From the NCBI GenBank assembly GCA_003446315.1, contig DMBA01000077.1:6407-17461 (forward strand): a stretch of 11,055 bases of DNA, in the 5' to 3' direction. The position numbers and the translations under genes are program-made. A model generated the notes under the pieces. It did no database searches. It was not told the origin of the DNA and saw only the letters and a list, made by a program, of their open reading frames with translations. This document shows, piece by piece, positions 1 through 7,418 of this stretch. The number at the start of each line of letters is the position of its first letter. Position 1 is the stretch's first letter. This DNA is from Ruminococcus sp. GTDB taxonomy: Bacteria > Bacillota > Clostridia > Oscillospirales > Ruminococcaceae.

Positions 1-510
1 GAAGCGGCTGCGATCCTGCACCGCACAACAGAGACTGAAACCCTGCCGCCGGAACCGGCTGAAACACAGGCACCGGCAGAATTGCCGCTGATGCCGGTTG
101 CCGGAACACTGCTCCGGCAGTTCAGTCAGGGAGAATTGGTCAAATCCCCGACAACCGGCATCTGGCAGACGCATAACGGTGCAGATTACGCCGCACCGCT
201 GGGAACGGATGTCTGCTGCACGGAAGACGGAACCGTGGCAGTTGTGGAGCATGATCCGCTGCTTGGCATTTCCGTGACGCTGCTGCACGGAAACGGCGCT
301 GTCACGCGCTACTGCGGACTGAATGAGAATCTGAATGTGCAGGCAGGCGATATCATTGAGCGCGGCACCGTGATCGGCACGATCGGGGCAACGAACGAAG
401 CAGAGAGCACATTGGAGCCGCATCTGCATTTTGAGGTGCTGTGGAATGATGCATTTATTGATCCGGAGAGTTATTTATCCGGCGCATTGATGCAGCCGGA
501 TGGAAACTGA
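1..510 (+). CDS. M23 (LytM) family peptidase, SpoIIQ-like, 5' end missing
   Basis: The reading frame is open from the first base, so the N-terminus lies outside the window and 169 residues are visible. The visible part starts with a Pro/Glu/Thr-rich linker of about 30 residues and continues into a LytM/M23 fold. The zinc-site motifs are present: HNGAD at 172-186 (His and Asp ligands) and HLHFEV at 421-438. M23 enzymes cut peptide cross-links in peptidoglycan outside the membrane. The ending, with HLHFEV followed by a DPESYL motif, resembles SpoIIQ, the forespore membrane protein that pairs with SpoIIIAH during engulfment. As in clostridial SpoIIQ, and unlike the Bacillus protein, the His ligands are kept, so catalysis is possible. 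A general cell-wall hydrolase is the alternative, because the transmembrane part that would support SpoIIQ is not visible. A hairpin terminator follows within 25 bases. Confidence 0.8.
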   Translation, partial: EAAAILHRTTETETLPPEPAETQAPAELPLMPVAGTLLRQFSQGELVKSPTTGIWQTHNGADYAAPLGTDVCCTEDGTVAVVEHDPLLGISVTLLHGNGAVTRYCGLNENLNVQAGDIIERGTVIGTIGATNEAESTLEPHLHFEVLWNDAFIDPESYLSGALMQPDGN

Positions 511-531
511 TCTGTGCATAAACCGGAAAAA

Positions 532-579
532 CGGGACCCCGAATGCGTTTCAGCGCTTTTTCGGGATCCCGTCCGTTTT
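532..579 (+). terminator. Hairpin terminator after the M23 gene, possibly bidirectional
   Basis: An 11-base-pair stem (532-542 with 561-571, one mismatch) lies 21 bases after the M23 stop codon. On the plus strand it is followed by a weak T-rich stretch (tccgtttta). On the minus strand the same stem is followed directly by five T residues, so it may also stop readthrough from the lipoprotein gene. Confidence 0.7.
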
Positions 580-587
580 ATCATAAG

Positions 588-629
588 CAAAACAGCCATA
601 GTATTCCGCAAACAGAAATACTATGGCTG
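588..629 (-). terminator. Terminator of the lipoprotein gene
   Basis: A perfect 13-base-pair inverted repeat (593-605 with 617-629, 11-base loop) starts 24 bases past the lipoprotein stop codon. On the minus strand it is followed by four T residues (589-592). Confidence 0.75.
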
Positions 630-653
630 AACCTGCTGACTGTTTTTCATGCA

Positions 654-1289
654 TCAGCCGATGCTGTCGGAATAATGCACGAACTTTCCTTCTTCCAGCG
701 TCACAACGACCGTGTCATTGCTGTAATACTTATAAGGAGTATAAACGAGCTTCAGTTCCTTCCATGCAGTCGGTGCATAGATATAGACATAGCCCTTGAC
801 GGTCTGACCTGCCTCGATCTTCTGGTTGAAGCTCTCCAAATCGCTGCTGATCTTGGTGTAATATTTTCTTGCGGCAACCGCAGCCTGCACATCACGAACC
901 GGCTCCGCAGAAGTCACATCATCAATCATCGTGCTGAAATGCGTCAGTGTGGAGCAGTCGATCGGCTGATCGGACTTGTTGGTGATGGTCATTTCAGCGC
1001 AAAGCACACGATAGACCTGCTTGTTGACATCATCAATCTCGATGACCTGATCGACGGTGACATCCACTTTATTGTCATAATTGACGGTTTCGCCGATCGC
1101 AGCATCCAGCTCCTTGCCCGGTTCATCATCGCTGATGGGATTATCCGGAACCGTCGGGGCATAGATCGTGCCGGGGATCGGTTCATCACTGCCTGCGTTG
1201 GAACGGTTTGCACATCCGGTCAATGCAGCGGCAGAACAGCAGATCACAGCAGCAGCCATGAGTGCCGCAATTTGGCGGAAAGATTTCAT
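654..1289 (-). CDS. Secreted lipoprotein with DUF4352-like domain, function unknown
   Basis: This encodes 211 residues. I chose the ATG at 1289 because AGGAGG (1299-1304) sits nine bases upstream; a longer frame starting nine codons earlier would place that site inside the gene. The N-terminus is a lipoprotein signal: MKSFR, a hydrophobic stretch at residues 7-22, then lipobox LTGC with the acylated Cys at 26. A short Ser/Pro/Asp-rich linker follows. From about residue 65 a beta-rich domain resembles DUF4352/telokin-like immunoglobulin folds, including an alternating strand ending in GYVYIYAP and a late LKLVYTP strand. The protein should be anchored to the outer face of the membrane. Proteins of this type are common in Clostridia and have no assigned role. 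The gene is transcribed alone, from a near-consensus promoter at 1356-1384 to a terminator at 588-629, divergent from cdaA. Confidence 0.85.
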   Translation of the reverse strand: MKSFRQIAALMAAAVICCSAAALTGCANRSNAGSDEPIPGTIYAPTVPDNPISDDEPGKELDAAIGETVNYDNKVDVTVDQVIEIDDVNKQVYRVLCAEMTITNKSDQPIDCSTLTHFSTMIDDVTSAEPVRDVQAAVAARKYYTKISSDLESFNQKIEAGQTVKGYVYIYAPTAWKELKLVYTPYKYYSNDTVVVTLEEGKFVHYSDSIG

Positions 1290-1355
1290 GTATTGTCTCC
1301 TCCTAAAAAACCTCATTGTTCATTACCCGCATCCATTCAGAATGCGTTCGGTTTT

Positions 1356-1384
1356 ATTATAGCACAGTTCCCTGAAAATTGCAA
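1356..1384 (-). promoter_or_regulatory. Sigma-A promoter of the lipoprotein gene
   Basis: On the minus strand, -35 TTGCAA (1379-1384), a 17-base spacer and -10 TATAAT (1356-1361). The start site would be near 1349, giving a leader of about 60 bases before the ATG at 1289. Confidence 0.8.
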
Positions 1385-1440
1385 GACCGAACATGAAATA
1401 TAAAATATGAAAAAACGATAAAAAAAATTCCCTTAGATAG

Positions 1441-1469
1441 TTGCAATCAAAAAAAAAATATGTTATACT
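1441..1469 (+). promoter_or_regulatory. Sigma-A promoter of cdaA-cdaR
   Basis: -35 TTGCAA (1441-1446), a 17-base spacer made mostly of A residues, and -10 TATACT (1464-1469) with a TGT extended -10 element at 1461-1463. A-tracts upstream (about 1409-1428) could act as an UP element. The expected start site is near 1476. Confidence 0.8.
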
Positions 1470-1520
1470 ATAAAGTGCTGAACGAAAAAAACGAATGAGC
1501 AGGAAACCGCGGAAGGATGT

Positions 1521-1526
1521 GAGAGG
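1521..1526 (+). promoter_or_regulatory. Ribosome binding site that fixes the cdaA start
   Basis: GAGAGG lies seven bases before the ATG at 1534. The in-frame ATG at 1495 has no ribosome site and falls only about 20 bases from the predicted transcription start, so 1534 is preferred. Confidence 0.65.
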
Positions 1527-1533
1527 CGTGGTC

Positions 1534-2493
1534 ATGAACATCATCCGGAATAGCTGGGATGCATTTTACAACGTGATGAAATCCATCACGATCGTAGATT
1601 TTCTGGATATTGCATTGCTGACATATGTGATCTATGTCATTTTGAAGTTCGTCAAGGAAACACGGGCAGGACAGCTTATGAAAGGTATTGTTCTGCTGGT
1701 GGCAGTTTATTTTATCAGTGATTTTCTCAAACTCAAGGCGATCAGCTGGATCTCGCTGAAAACGCTGAACGTCGGACTGATCGCAGTCATCGTCCTGTTC
1801 CAGCCGGAACTGCGGCGTGTGCTGGAGAAATTCGGTCAGACAACATCAAAGATCTCGCGCCTGACACTCGGTGAAAGCGAGGATATCATCAATCAGTGGA
1901 ACACGGCGATCCCGATCATCTGCGATTCCGTGGAGCAGCTCTCCAAAACAGCGACCGGTGCCCTGATCGTCATTGAACGCGGCACCAAGCTGGGTGAGCA
2001 TATCCTGAACGGCACTGTGATGAAAGCCATTCCGAGCACCGAGCTGTTCGGCAATATTTTCTATAACAAAACACCGCTGCATGACGGCGCAGTCATCATG
2101 CGGGACGGCATTATCTGGGCAGCAGCCTGTTTTCTGCCGAAGCCGCAGAAAGAGGAGCTGATCGACAAGCATCTCGGCTCCCGCCACCGCGCAGCGATCG
2201 GCATGAGTGAAAACTCTGATGCACTGGTCATTGTCGTTTCTGAGGAGACCGGACAGATCTCCGTCGCACAGGACGGCATCCTGACGCGGAATTATACCAG
2301 GAATTCGCTGGAAAAGCTGCTGCGCTCCATTCTGATCCCGCAGGACAAAGATACATGGCGCGGCAAAACCGTGCGGATCCCGTTCCGGCGCAAAAAGCCG
2401 TCCGAAACAGCAGCAGAGCAGCAAGCCCCTGCCGCAAAAGAAGCCGGAAGAAAACCGGCATCGAAGAAAAAGCGGGAGGAGGAACAGGAATGA
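1534..2493 (+). CDS. cdaA: Diadenylate cyclase CdaA (c-di-AMP synthase)
   Basis: This encodes 319 residues. CdaA condenses two ATP into cyclic di-AMP, an essential signal controlling potassium and osmolyte uptake and cell-wall homeostasis in Gram-positive bacteria. Three membrane segments are visible at about residues 20-40, 50-65 and 78-90, followed by the family signature FQPELRR (89-95) and the cytoplasmic DAC domain. The catalytic motifs are intact: DGA at 184-186 and RHR at 217-219. A Lys/Glu/Ala-rich tail of about 45 residues makes it longer than the usual 270-285. The stop codon overlaps the cdaR start (ATGA), so the two are translationally coupled. This fits the known pairing in which CdaR binds and tunes CdaA at the membrane. 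Confidence 0.95.
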   Translation: MNIIRNSWDAFYNVMKSITIVDFLDIALLTYVIYVILKFVKETRAGQLMKGIVLLVAVYFISDFLKLKAISWISLKTLNVGLIAVIVLFQPELRRVLEKFGQTTSKISRLTLGESEDIINQWNTAIPIICDSVEQLSKTATGALIVIERGTKLGEHILNGTVMKAIPSTELFGNIFYNKTPLHDGAVIMRDGIIWAAACFLPKPQKEELIDKHLGSRHRAAIGMSENSDALVIVVSEETGQISVAQDGILTRNYTRNSLEKLLRSILIPQDKDTWRGKTVRIPFRRKKPSETAAEQQAPAAKEAGRKPASKKKREEEQE

Positions 2494-3911
2494 AGCAAAG
2501 TCTTTTCAGCGGTCTGGTCAAAAAGCTGGCATCCTTTTCGCCTTCCAAGATGCGCCGTCCGGGAAAGCCGGAAATGCTGCAATTATGCCTTTCCCTGCTG
2601 GCAGCGCTGTTTATCTGGACATATATCTCCTCTACGATCGCGTCGGATTATACCAAGCAGTTTGATAACAGACCCGTCGTCATCGACATGGCAGGCAGCA
2701 AAGCGGAAAGCTACGGTCTGAGCCTGCTGCCCGGTGAAAACGGCAGAGATGTCAATTTATCGGTCAATATCACGATCAAAGGAAGCCGTGCGGCATACGG
2801 CGCACTCACCCCGGCAGATGTCGTGGCATATGTTGATTTTGATTCGGATGTTTCCAATATTGTCGGCAAACAGACCCTGCCGATCAAGCTCCGCCGCACA
2901 AACGGTGCCGCATTCAATGAGAATGATGTTGTGCTGACACCGTCCAGCGTCACATTGGATATGGATCGCTACGAATCGCTGTCCCTGCCGGTAGAGGTCA
3001 GTTATTCCGATTTGCGTGTGGATGAGGAAACGCGGATCAGCACCGGAGAGATCACCTGTGAGCCGTCATCGGTGCAGGTTTACGGCCCGTCCTCGCAGTT
3101 AAATGCACTCGATCATATTCTGGTGAATGTGAAGGATTCCGATCCGCTGACACAAACCAAAACCTATGCGGACTGCACGGATTTCAAGATCGTCGATAAA
3201 GACGACAATATCGTGACCAATGATACGCTTTCCGTCGATAAAGGACGCTTTTCCGTCCGGATCCCCGTTTTCTATTCCCGCAAGCTGCCGGTCACGGTGA
3301 ACCTTTCCAATGTGCCGGATGGCTTTGATGAGGAAACCGTCCTGAAGCGGATCCGCCTGAATGCAAACGGTGTCAGCTATAAACTGCCCGAATACGGCAG
3401 CGAGGACGAAAACCTGACCATCACCATCGAAACGACCGATGCGCAGAACAAAGCACAGCTTGACGGTCTGACTGCATGGCAGGTTGAAACGATCTCGCTT
3501 TCGCAGCTCTCGCTGGGCAGCCCGATCCCCGTCACGATCAAGATGGATGAAGGCTTCTCCGACAGTTCCAAGCTCGGCACGATCTATGTATCCGTCGATG
3601 ACACCGATCTGATCTCCGAAACGCGCTGGATCAAGAATACGGATATTGTCATGCTGAACGACAACCGCCGCTATAATTACACACTGGAATCGCCCGGCGG
3701 CAACACACCGGTGACGCTGATCGGCACACCGGAAGATCTGGCGAAAATTGAGGCTGAAGACCTGAAAGCATCGGTCAACCTCATCAATATCTCCGTTTCT
3801 TCGGAAGGTGTGTATACGCAGGCATTCACTGTCACCCTGCCGGATGCCGTCAGCACCGTCTGGGTATGTCCGACACCGACTGTCAATATTGCGGTCACAC
3901 TGGCACCCTAG
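2490..3911 (+). CDS. cdaR: CdaA regulatory protein CdaR (YbbR-domain protein)
   Basis: This encodes 473 residues. I chose the ATG at 2490 because AGGAGG (2477-2482) lies seven bases before it and it overlaps the cdaA stop as ATGA. A frame starting further upstream would sit on cdaA coding sequence. Residues 1-28 are basic and cytoplasmic, and one membrane helix spans about 29-50. The rest is an extracellular beta-rich region made of repeated YbbR domains, probably three to four, with recurring units of the type LPVTV or LPVEV, then a GF or TR segment, then a PSSV-type strand. CdaR is known to interact with CdaA and modulate its activity. The usual next gene, glmM, is absent here; the gene ends in a region with a new promoter for rpmE. 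Confidence 0.9.
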   Translation: MKQSLFSGLVKKLASFSPSKMRRPGKPEMLQLCLSLLAALFIWTYISSTIASDYTKQFDNRPVVIDMAGSKAESYGLSLLPGENGRDVNLSVNITIKGSRAAYGALTPADVVAYVDFDSDVSNIVGKQTLPIKLRRTNGAAFNENDVVLTPSSVTLDMDRYESLSLPVEVSYSDLRVDEETRISTGEITCEPSSVQVYGPSSQLNALDHILVNVKDSDPLTQTKTYADCTDFKIVDKDDNIVTNDTLSVDKGRFSVRIPVFYSRKLPVTVNLSNVPDGFDEETVLKRIRLNANGVSYKLPEYGSEDENLTITIETTDAQNKAQLDGLTAWQVETISLSQLSLGSPIPVTIKMDEGFSDSSKLGTIYVSVDDTDLISETRWIKNTDIVMLNDNRRYNYTLESPGGNTPVTLIGTPEDLAKIEAEDLKASVNLINISVSSEGVYTQAFTVTLPDAVSTVWVCPTPTVNIAVTLAP

Positions 3912-3969
3912 AACGCAAATGCATAAAAGCGCAAAAAAGTGCGCAAGTCGATTTGTGCAGAATGCGGTC

Positions 3970-3998
3970 TTGCGAAAAATCGCAAAATATGATATAAT
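3970..3998 (+). promoter_or_regulatory. Sigma-A promoter of rpmE
   Basis: -35 TTGCGA (3970-3975), a 17-base spacer and a perfect -10 TATAAT (3993-3998). The start site is expected near 4005. No clear terminator lies between cdaR and this promoter, so some readthrough from cdaA-cdaR is possible. Confidence 0.8.
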
Positions 3999-4004
3999 AA
4001 ATAT

Positions 4005-4098
4005 TGCGTTTAATCCATAGCACTACTGTCCGAACAGTACACGGATGGGCTGTTATGTTTTGATCCCACTCATCAAAAACTGAAAGAGGTGAATCATC
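4005..4098 (+). ncRNA. Structured rpmE leader, candidate L31 autoregulatory element
   Basis: The predicted 5' leader is about 94 bases. It holds a hairpin with a six-base-pair stem (TACTGT 4024-4029 with ACAGTA 4034-4039, loop CCGA) inside an outer four-base-pair stem (CCAT 4015-4018 with ATGG 4045-4048). A second possible pairing is GATG (4044-4047) with CATC (4071-4074), which would compete with the outer stem. Leaders controlling rpmE by binding L31 are known in several bacterial groups. I could not match this one to a covariance model, so its assignment is inferred from position. Confidence 0.4.
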
Positions 4099-4302
4099 AT
4101 GGCAAAGAAGGACATCCATCCGGTATGTGAGAAGACCACCATCACCTGCCACTGCGGCAACGTGATCGAGGTGCTCTCCACCAAAAAGGACATCAAGGTT
4201 GAAATTTGTTCCAAGTGCCACCCGTTCTTCACGGGCAAGCAGAAGCTGGTTGATACCGGCGGACGTGTTGAGCGTTTCAACAAGCGTTTCAACAGAGGCT
4301 GA
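4099..4302 (+). CDS. rpmE: 50S ribosomal protein L31 (zinc-binding type)
   Basis: This encodes 67 residues, a typical length. It opens with the family signature KKDIHP and closes with [12 protein letters not shown]. It is the zinc-containing C+ form: Cys17 and Cys19 (CHCG) with Cys37 and Cys40 (CSKC) form the metal site, in the same CxC...CxxC spacing as the E. coli protein. L31 sits on the large subunit and bridges to the small subunit. The start is set by AAAGAGGTG ending seven bases upstream. The gene is a single-gene unit with its own promoter, a leader and a strong terminator. A zinc-free paralogue, if the organism has one, is not in this window. Confidence 0.97.
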   Translation: MAKKDIHPVCEKTTITCHCGNVIEVLSTKKDIKVEICSKCHPFFTGKQKLVDTGGRVERFNKRFNRG

Positions 4303-4313
4303 TTCAGGCACCG

Positions 4314-4346
4314 AAACACAGTCGGCATGTCCGGCTGTGTTTTTTT
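4314..4346 (+). terminator. Rho-independent terminator of rpmE
   Basis: A ten-base-pair stem (4316-4325 with 4331-4340, one G-U pair), extendable by two A-T pairs, has a five-base loop and a run of seven T residues (4340-4346). It lies 11 bases after the rpmE stop codon. Confidence 0.9.
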
Positions 4347-4412
4347 GTTCACCAATCGTGGATTGATACCAAAAATGCAGCGGGAGCGCCTGAAAATTCG
4401 GTATTCTGCCCA

Positions 4413-4441
4413 TTTTCAAAATCCCCAAAATATGTTATAAT
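4413..4441 (+). promoter_or_regulatory. Sigma-A promoter of the phosphoglucomutase gene
   Basis: -10 TATAAT (4436-4441) with an extended TGT element (4433-4435), and a weaker -35 TTTTCA (4413-4418) at a 17-base spacing. The start site is expected near 4448, giving a leader of about 60 bases. Confidence 0.75.
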
Positions 4442-4508
4442 AACTGTGTGCGCAAAAAAGCGTTTCGCAATCTGCGGCAATCGAGAGCCCGCAGGAGGAA
4501 AGGAATGA

Positions 4509-6248
4509 ATGACCATGCAATCCGATATGACAAAAGAAAACGCGTTGTATCAGCTTTGGAAAGAGCATGCGACAGAAGATGCTGATCTCGTAAAAGAACT
4601 GCAGGCAATGGAAGGCAATCCGGATGCAGTGCGTGAGAGTTTTTACCGTGATCTGGAATTCGGTACAGGCGGTCTGCGCGGTGTGCTCGGCGCAGGAACA
4701 GCCAGAATGAACATATATACCGTTCGCCGTGCAACACAGGGAGTTGCGGATTATGTCAACGGTTCATTTGAAACGCCCAGTGTGGCAATTTCTTATGACA
4801 GCCGCATCAAATCCGATACATTTGCAAAAGCAGCCGCAGCCGTGCTTGCCGCAAACGGAATCAAAGTGCATATTTATACAGAACTGATGCCGACTCCGAT
4901 GCTGTCTTATGCAGTACGCGCATTGCATTGCTCTGCCGGCATTATGGTAACTGCCAGCCATAACCCCGCAAAATATAACGGTTATAAGGTCTATGGCGCA
5001 GACGGCTGCCAGATCACTCTGGATGTTGCGAACACCGTCATCGGCAAGATCAAGGATGTCGATATGTTCGGCGGTGTCAAAACCTGCGATTTTGAAAAAG
5101 CAGTCGCAGAAGGCATGATCTCTTATATTCAGCAGAATGTGCTGGAAGATTACTATAAAAATGTGCTTGCACAGGGCATCCATACGGATATCTGCGCAGA
5201 AAGCGGACTGAAGATCGTATTCACCCCGCTGAACGGCACAGGCAATAAGCCGGTTCGGGAGATTCTCTCGCGCATCGGCATCAAGGAAGTCACTGTGGTT
5301 CCGGAGCAGGAGCTGCCGGACGGCAACTTCACCACCTGCCCGTATCCGAATCCGGAAATCCGGGAAGCACTGGAATACGGTCTGCGTCTTTGCGATGAAG
5401 TCAAGCCGGATCTGCTGCTCGCAACGGATCCGGACTGCGACAGAGTGGGCATTGCAGTTCCGGACGGCAACGGCGGTTATGCGCTGTTCTCCGGCAACGA
5501 AGTGGGCGCAATGCTGTTCCGCTATATCTGTGAGGAGCGCACAAAGCTCGGCACCATGCCGAAGAACCCGATCGCAGTCAAGACCATCGTCACGACCGAT
5601 CTGGTCAAACCGATCGCCAAAGAATACGGCGTGCAGATCATTGATGTGCTGACCGGCTTCAAGTTCATCGGCGAGCAGATCGGCTTGCTGGAAGAAAAAG
5701 GCGAGGAGAACCGTTATCTGTTCGGCTTTGAAGAAAGCTACGGCTATCTTGCCGGCACATATGTCCGCGATAAGGATGCAGTTGTGGCATCCATGCTGAT
5801 CGTTGAGATGGCAGCATATTACCGCACACAGGGCATCTCCATGATGCAGGCGCGTGCAAATCTGTATGAAAAATACGGCGTGTTCAAGCATTCGCAGGAA
5901 AGCTATGCGTTTGAAGGTGTCAGCGGCTTCAACACCATGCAGGAGATCATGAAATCCCTGCGCACCAATGCCCCGAAGACCATCGGCGGACTGGAGATCA
6001 TCGAATATGCTGATTATCAGGAAGGCATCTTCACCGATGCAAAGACCGGTGCGACCCGCCCGACCAACCTGCCGAAATCGGATGTGGTTTCGTTCTTCCT
6101 GCCGGAGCATGCAAGTGTGATCGTCCGTCCTTCGGGCACAGAGCCGAAGATCAAGGCATATTACACCACCGCAGGCAAAACAATGGCAGAAGCAGAGGCA
6201 CTGGAAGCAAAGCTGAAAGAGGACGTTCATAAGCTCATCAAAGCATAA
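4509..6248 (+). CDS. pgcA: Alpha-phosphoglucomutase (phosphohexomutase family)
   Basis: This encodes 579 residues, the usual size for PgcA-type phosphoglucomutases and about 130 longer than GlmM. It interconverts glucose 1-phosphate and glucose 6-phosphate, feeding UDP-glucose, polysaccharide and glycolipid synthesis. All four active-site elements are present: TASHNP with phosphoserine Ser150, the magnesium loop DPDCD with Asp307, Asp309 and Asp311, the sugar-specificity loop GFEESYG at 406-412, and the phosphate loop RPSGTEPK from Arg540. GEESYG-type loops mark glucose/mannose mutases, whereas GlmM carries a GEQSGH-type loop, which argues against GlmM. AGGAGG at 4493-4498 lies ten bases from the ATG at 4509; ATG codons at 4515 and 4527 are alternative starts. 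It is transcribed alone from the promoter at 4413-4441. The gene symbol is by family resemblance. Confidence 0.92.
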   Translation: MTMQSDMTKENALYQLWKEHATEDADLVKELQAMEGNPDAVRESFYRDLEFGTGGLRGVLGAGTARMNIYTVRRATQGVADYVNGSFETPSVAISYDSRIKSDTFAKAAAAVLAANGIKVHIYTELMPTPMLSYAVRALHCSAGIMVTASHNPAKYNGYKVYGADGCQITLDVANTVIGKIKDVDMFGGVKTCDFEKAVAEGMISYIQQNVLEDYYKNVLAQGIHTDICAESGLKIVFTPLNGTGNKPVREILSRIGIKEVTVVPEQELPDGNFTTCPYPNPEIREALEYGLRLCDEVKPDLLLATDPDCDRVGIAVPDGNGGYALFSGNEVGAMLFRYICEERTKLGTMPKNPIAVKTIVTTDLVKPIAKEYGVQIIDVLTGFKFIGEQIGLLEEKGEENRYLFGFEESYGYLAGTYVRDKDAVVASMLIVEMAAYYRTQGISMMQARANLYEKYGVFKHSQESYAFEGVSGFNTMQEIMKSLRTNAPKTIGGLEIIEYADYQEGIFTDAKTGATRPTNLPKSDVVSFFLPEHASVIVRPSGTEPKIKAYYTTAGKTMAEAEALEAKLKEDVHKLIKA

Positions 6249-6280
6249 GCGTGCTTTTGCAGCCGATTGATATACCAAAC

Positions 6281-6325
6281 AAAACAGGCGGATCCTTCAT
6301 GATGTGAGGGATCCGCCTGTATTTT
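6281..6325. terminator. Bidirectional terminator between convergent genes
   Basis: A perfect 12-base-pair inverted repeat (6284-6295 with 6309-6320), extendable by three pairs including one G-U, encloses a seven-base loop. It is flanked by AAAA on the left and ATTTT on the right, so T residues follow the stem on both strands. It separates the phosphoglucomutase gene from the minus-strand RNA ligase gene. Confidence 0.85.
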
Positions 6326-6327
6326 AT

Positions 6328-7374
6328 TCAGCCGTCATTTTTCAGCAAATATTTGTTGCTGACGACCTTCATGCTCAGTTCTGCACCGATGATCTCGCTG
6401 TAAACGGGCACAACGGGACGAATGACGATGCCTTCCTTTTTGCCGCCGTTCGGATAATTGCCGTCGGCGCGTTTCAGCAGCGCCTCAACGGTCGGATATT
6501 TTGCAGGCAGGTCTGCACCTGTCTCCTCGATCGGAACAGTGGTAAGCTCCAGTTCTTTGCAAACAGCAAGCATTCTGTCCAGTCCGACGCGCCTGCCGTT
6601 CTCCAGAACAGTGAACACATACCACTCCGGCTTTTTGAGTTTCAGCCGGTTCTGTTGAATGCCCGGCGCACACAGTTCGCCCTGTATGGTGATCGCATCA
6701 AGCCCTTCTTTTTCCTTAAATGCAGTCAGCTTTTCCTGATAGCCGCGCAGCTTGACCAGCTTATAGAAATCGCTGCTGTCATCATCCTTATATTCATAGT
6801 TATGCCCTGTCACATGGAAGCCGTTTTCATCCAGACTGACGGAATGGGAACTGCCGTCCATTTTTGTGCTGATGTAGTAATCCAGTCCGGCGAACGCTTC
6901 GATCAGCTCCGGGGCAGCCTGAACGCGCGTTTCATCGGTATGCGGAATACTGCCGGGCAGCTCTCCGATGATCGTGCCGCCGGAAGTTGCGCGTTCCTCG
7001 ATCTCCCATTTGCGTACACCGAGCAGCACCGTCACATCCTCGCCGCACGCAGCATCCTTCGGGATTTCGGGAAACTGATCTGCCGGCAGCAGCAGCCCCT
7101 GAGATACCTGCCCGCGGAATTTCTGTGTCCGAAGCCGGAAGCCCTCGCCCATGATATCGGTGTTTTTATAGCTGGATGCCCGCAAAAATTCAAACGCGGG
7201 ACGAATCGGAAGAAAGCTGTCGATCTCAAAATACACAGCCAGATCCATCGGCTTGAACTGTCCTTTGTTGACAACGCATTGCCAGCCGAGCACATAAGCC
7301 AGCTCAATCCGGTCAGCGCCTTCGATCGGTTCTGTTTTCCATATTCTTTGGATACTTGCAAGTTTTCTGCTCAT
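6328..7374 (-). CDS. RNA ligase, DRB0094/Rnl5 family
   Basis: This encodes 348 residues, close to the roughly 340 of the Deinococcus enzyme that defines the family. These ATP-dependent ligases seal RNA 3'-OH/5'-phosphate ends, especially nicks whose 3' side is RNA, through a lysyl-AMP intermediate. The N-terminal part (about 1-120) corresponds to the family's OB-fold domain, and the rest is the nucleotidyltransferase domain. Motif I is KMDG with the nucleophile Lys171, motif III is GELC (232-235), IIIa is WYVFTV (251-256), IV is EGIVIRP (314-320) and V is SMKVVSNKYLLK (334-345); all look intact. I chose the ATG at 7374 over the one at 7383: the context GGAATGATAAAAATG mirrors that of the purA-like gene, and the ATG at 7383 nearly touches the ribosome site. 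The XRE gene ends 44 bases upstream on the same strand, so the two are probably co-transcribed. A role in repairing damaged RNA is inference. Confidence 0.92.
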   Translation of the reverse strand: MSRKLASIQRIWKTEPIEGADRIELAYVLGWQCVVNKGQFKPMDLAVYFEIDSFLPIRPAFEFLRASSYKNTDIMGEGFRLRTQKFRGQVSQGLLLPADQFPEIPKDAACGEDVTVLLGVRKWEIEERATSGGTIIGELPGSIPHTDETRVQAAPELIEAFAGLDYYISTKMDGSSHSVSLDENGFHVTGHNYEYKDDDSSDFYKLVKLRGYQEKLTAFKEKEGLDAITIQGELCAPGIQQNRLKLKKPEWYVFTVLENGRRVGLDRMLAVCKELELTTVPIEETGADLPAKYPTVEALLKRADGNYPNGGKKEGIVIRPVVPVYSEIIGAELSMKVVSNKYLLKNDG

Positions 7375-7418
7375 TTTTATCATTCCTTTCCTATCTTTTC
7401 ACCCGAAACGGGTCAGAT

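Noticed and set aside
543..1403. A 286-residue plus-strand open frame opposite the lipoprotein gene.
   Set aside because: It starts inside a terminator hairpin and ends in the lipoprotein promoter, while the opposite strand has signal peptide, lipobox, ribosome site, promoter and terminator.
4509..6248. Calling the phosphohexomutase GlmM because it follows cdaA-cdaR.
   Set aside because: Its length (579) and GFEESYG specificity loop fit PgcA-type phosphoglucomutase; GlmM is about 450 residues and carries a GEQSGH-type loop.
4764..6278. A 504-residue open frame on the minus strand opposite the phosphoglucomutase gene.
   Set aside because: It lies entirely on the complement of a well-supported gene, is rich in Cys, His and Ile in a way typical of antisense frames, and has no ribosome site or recognisable domain.
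7401..7413. A five-base-pair hairpin between the XRE and RNA ligase genes as a terminator.
   Set aside because: The stem is short and no T run follows, so it should not separate the two genes.
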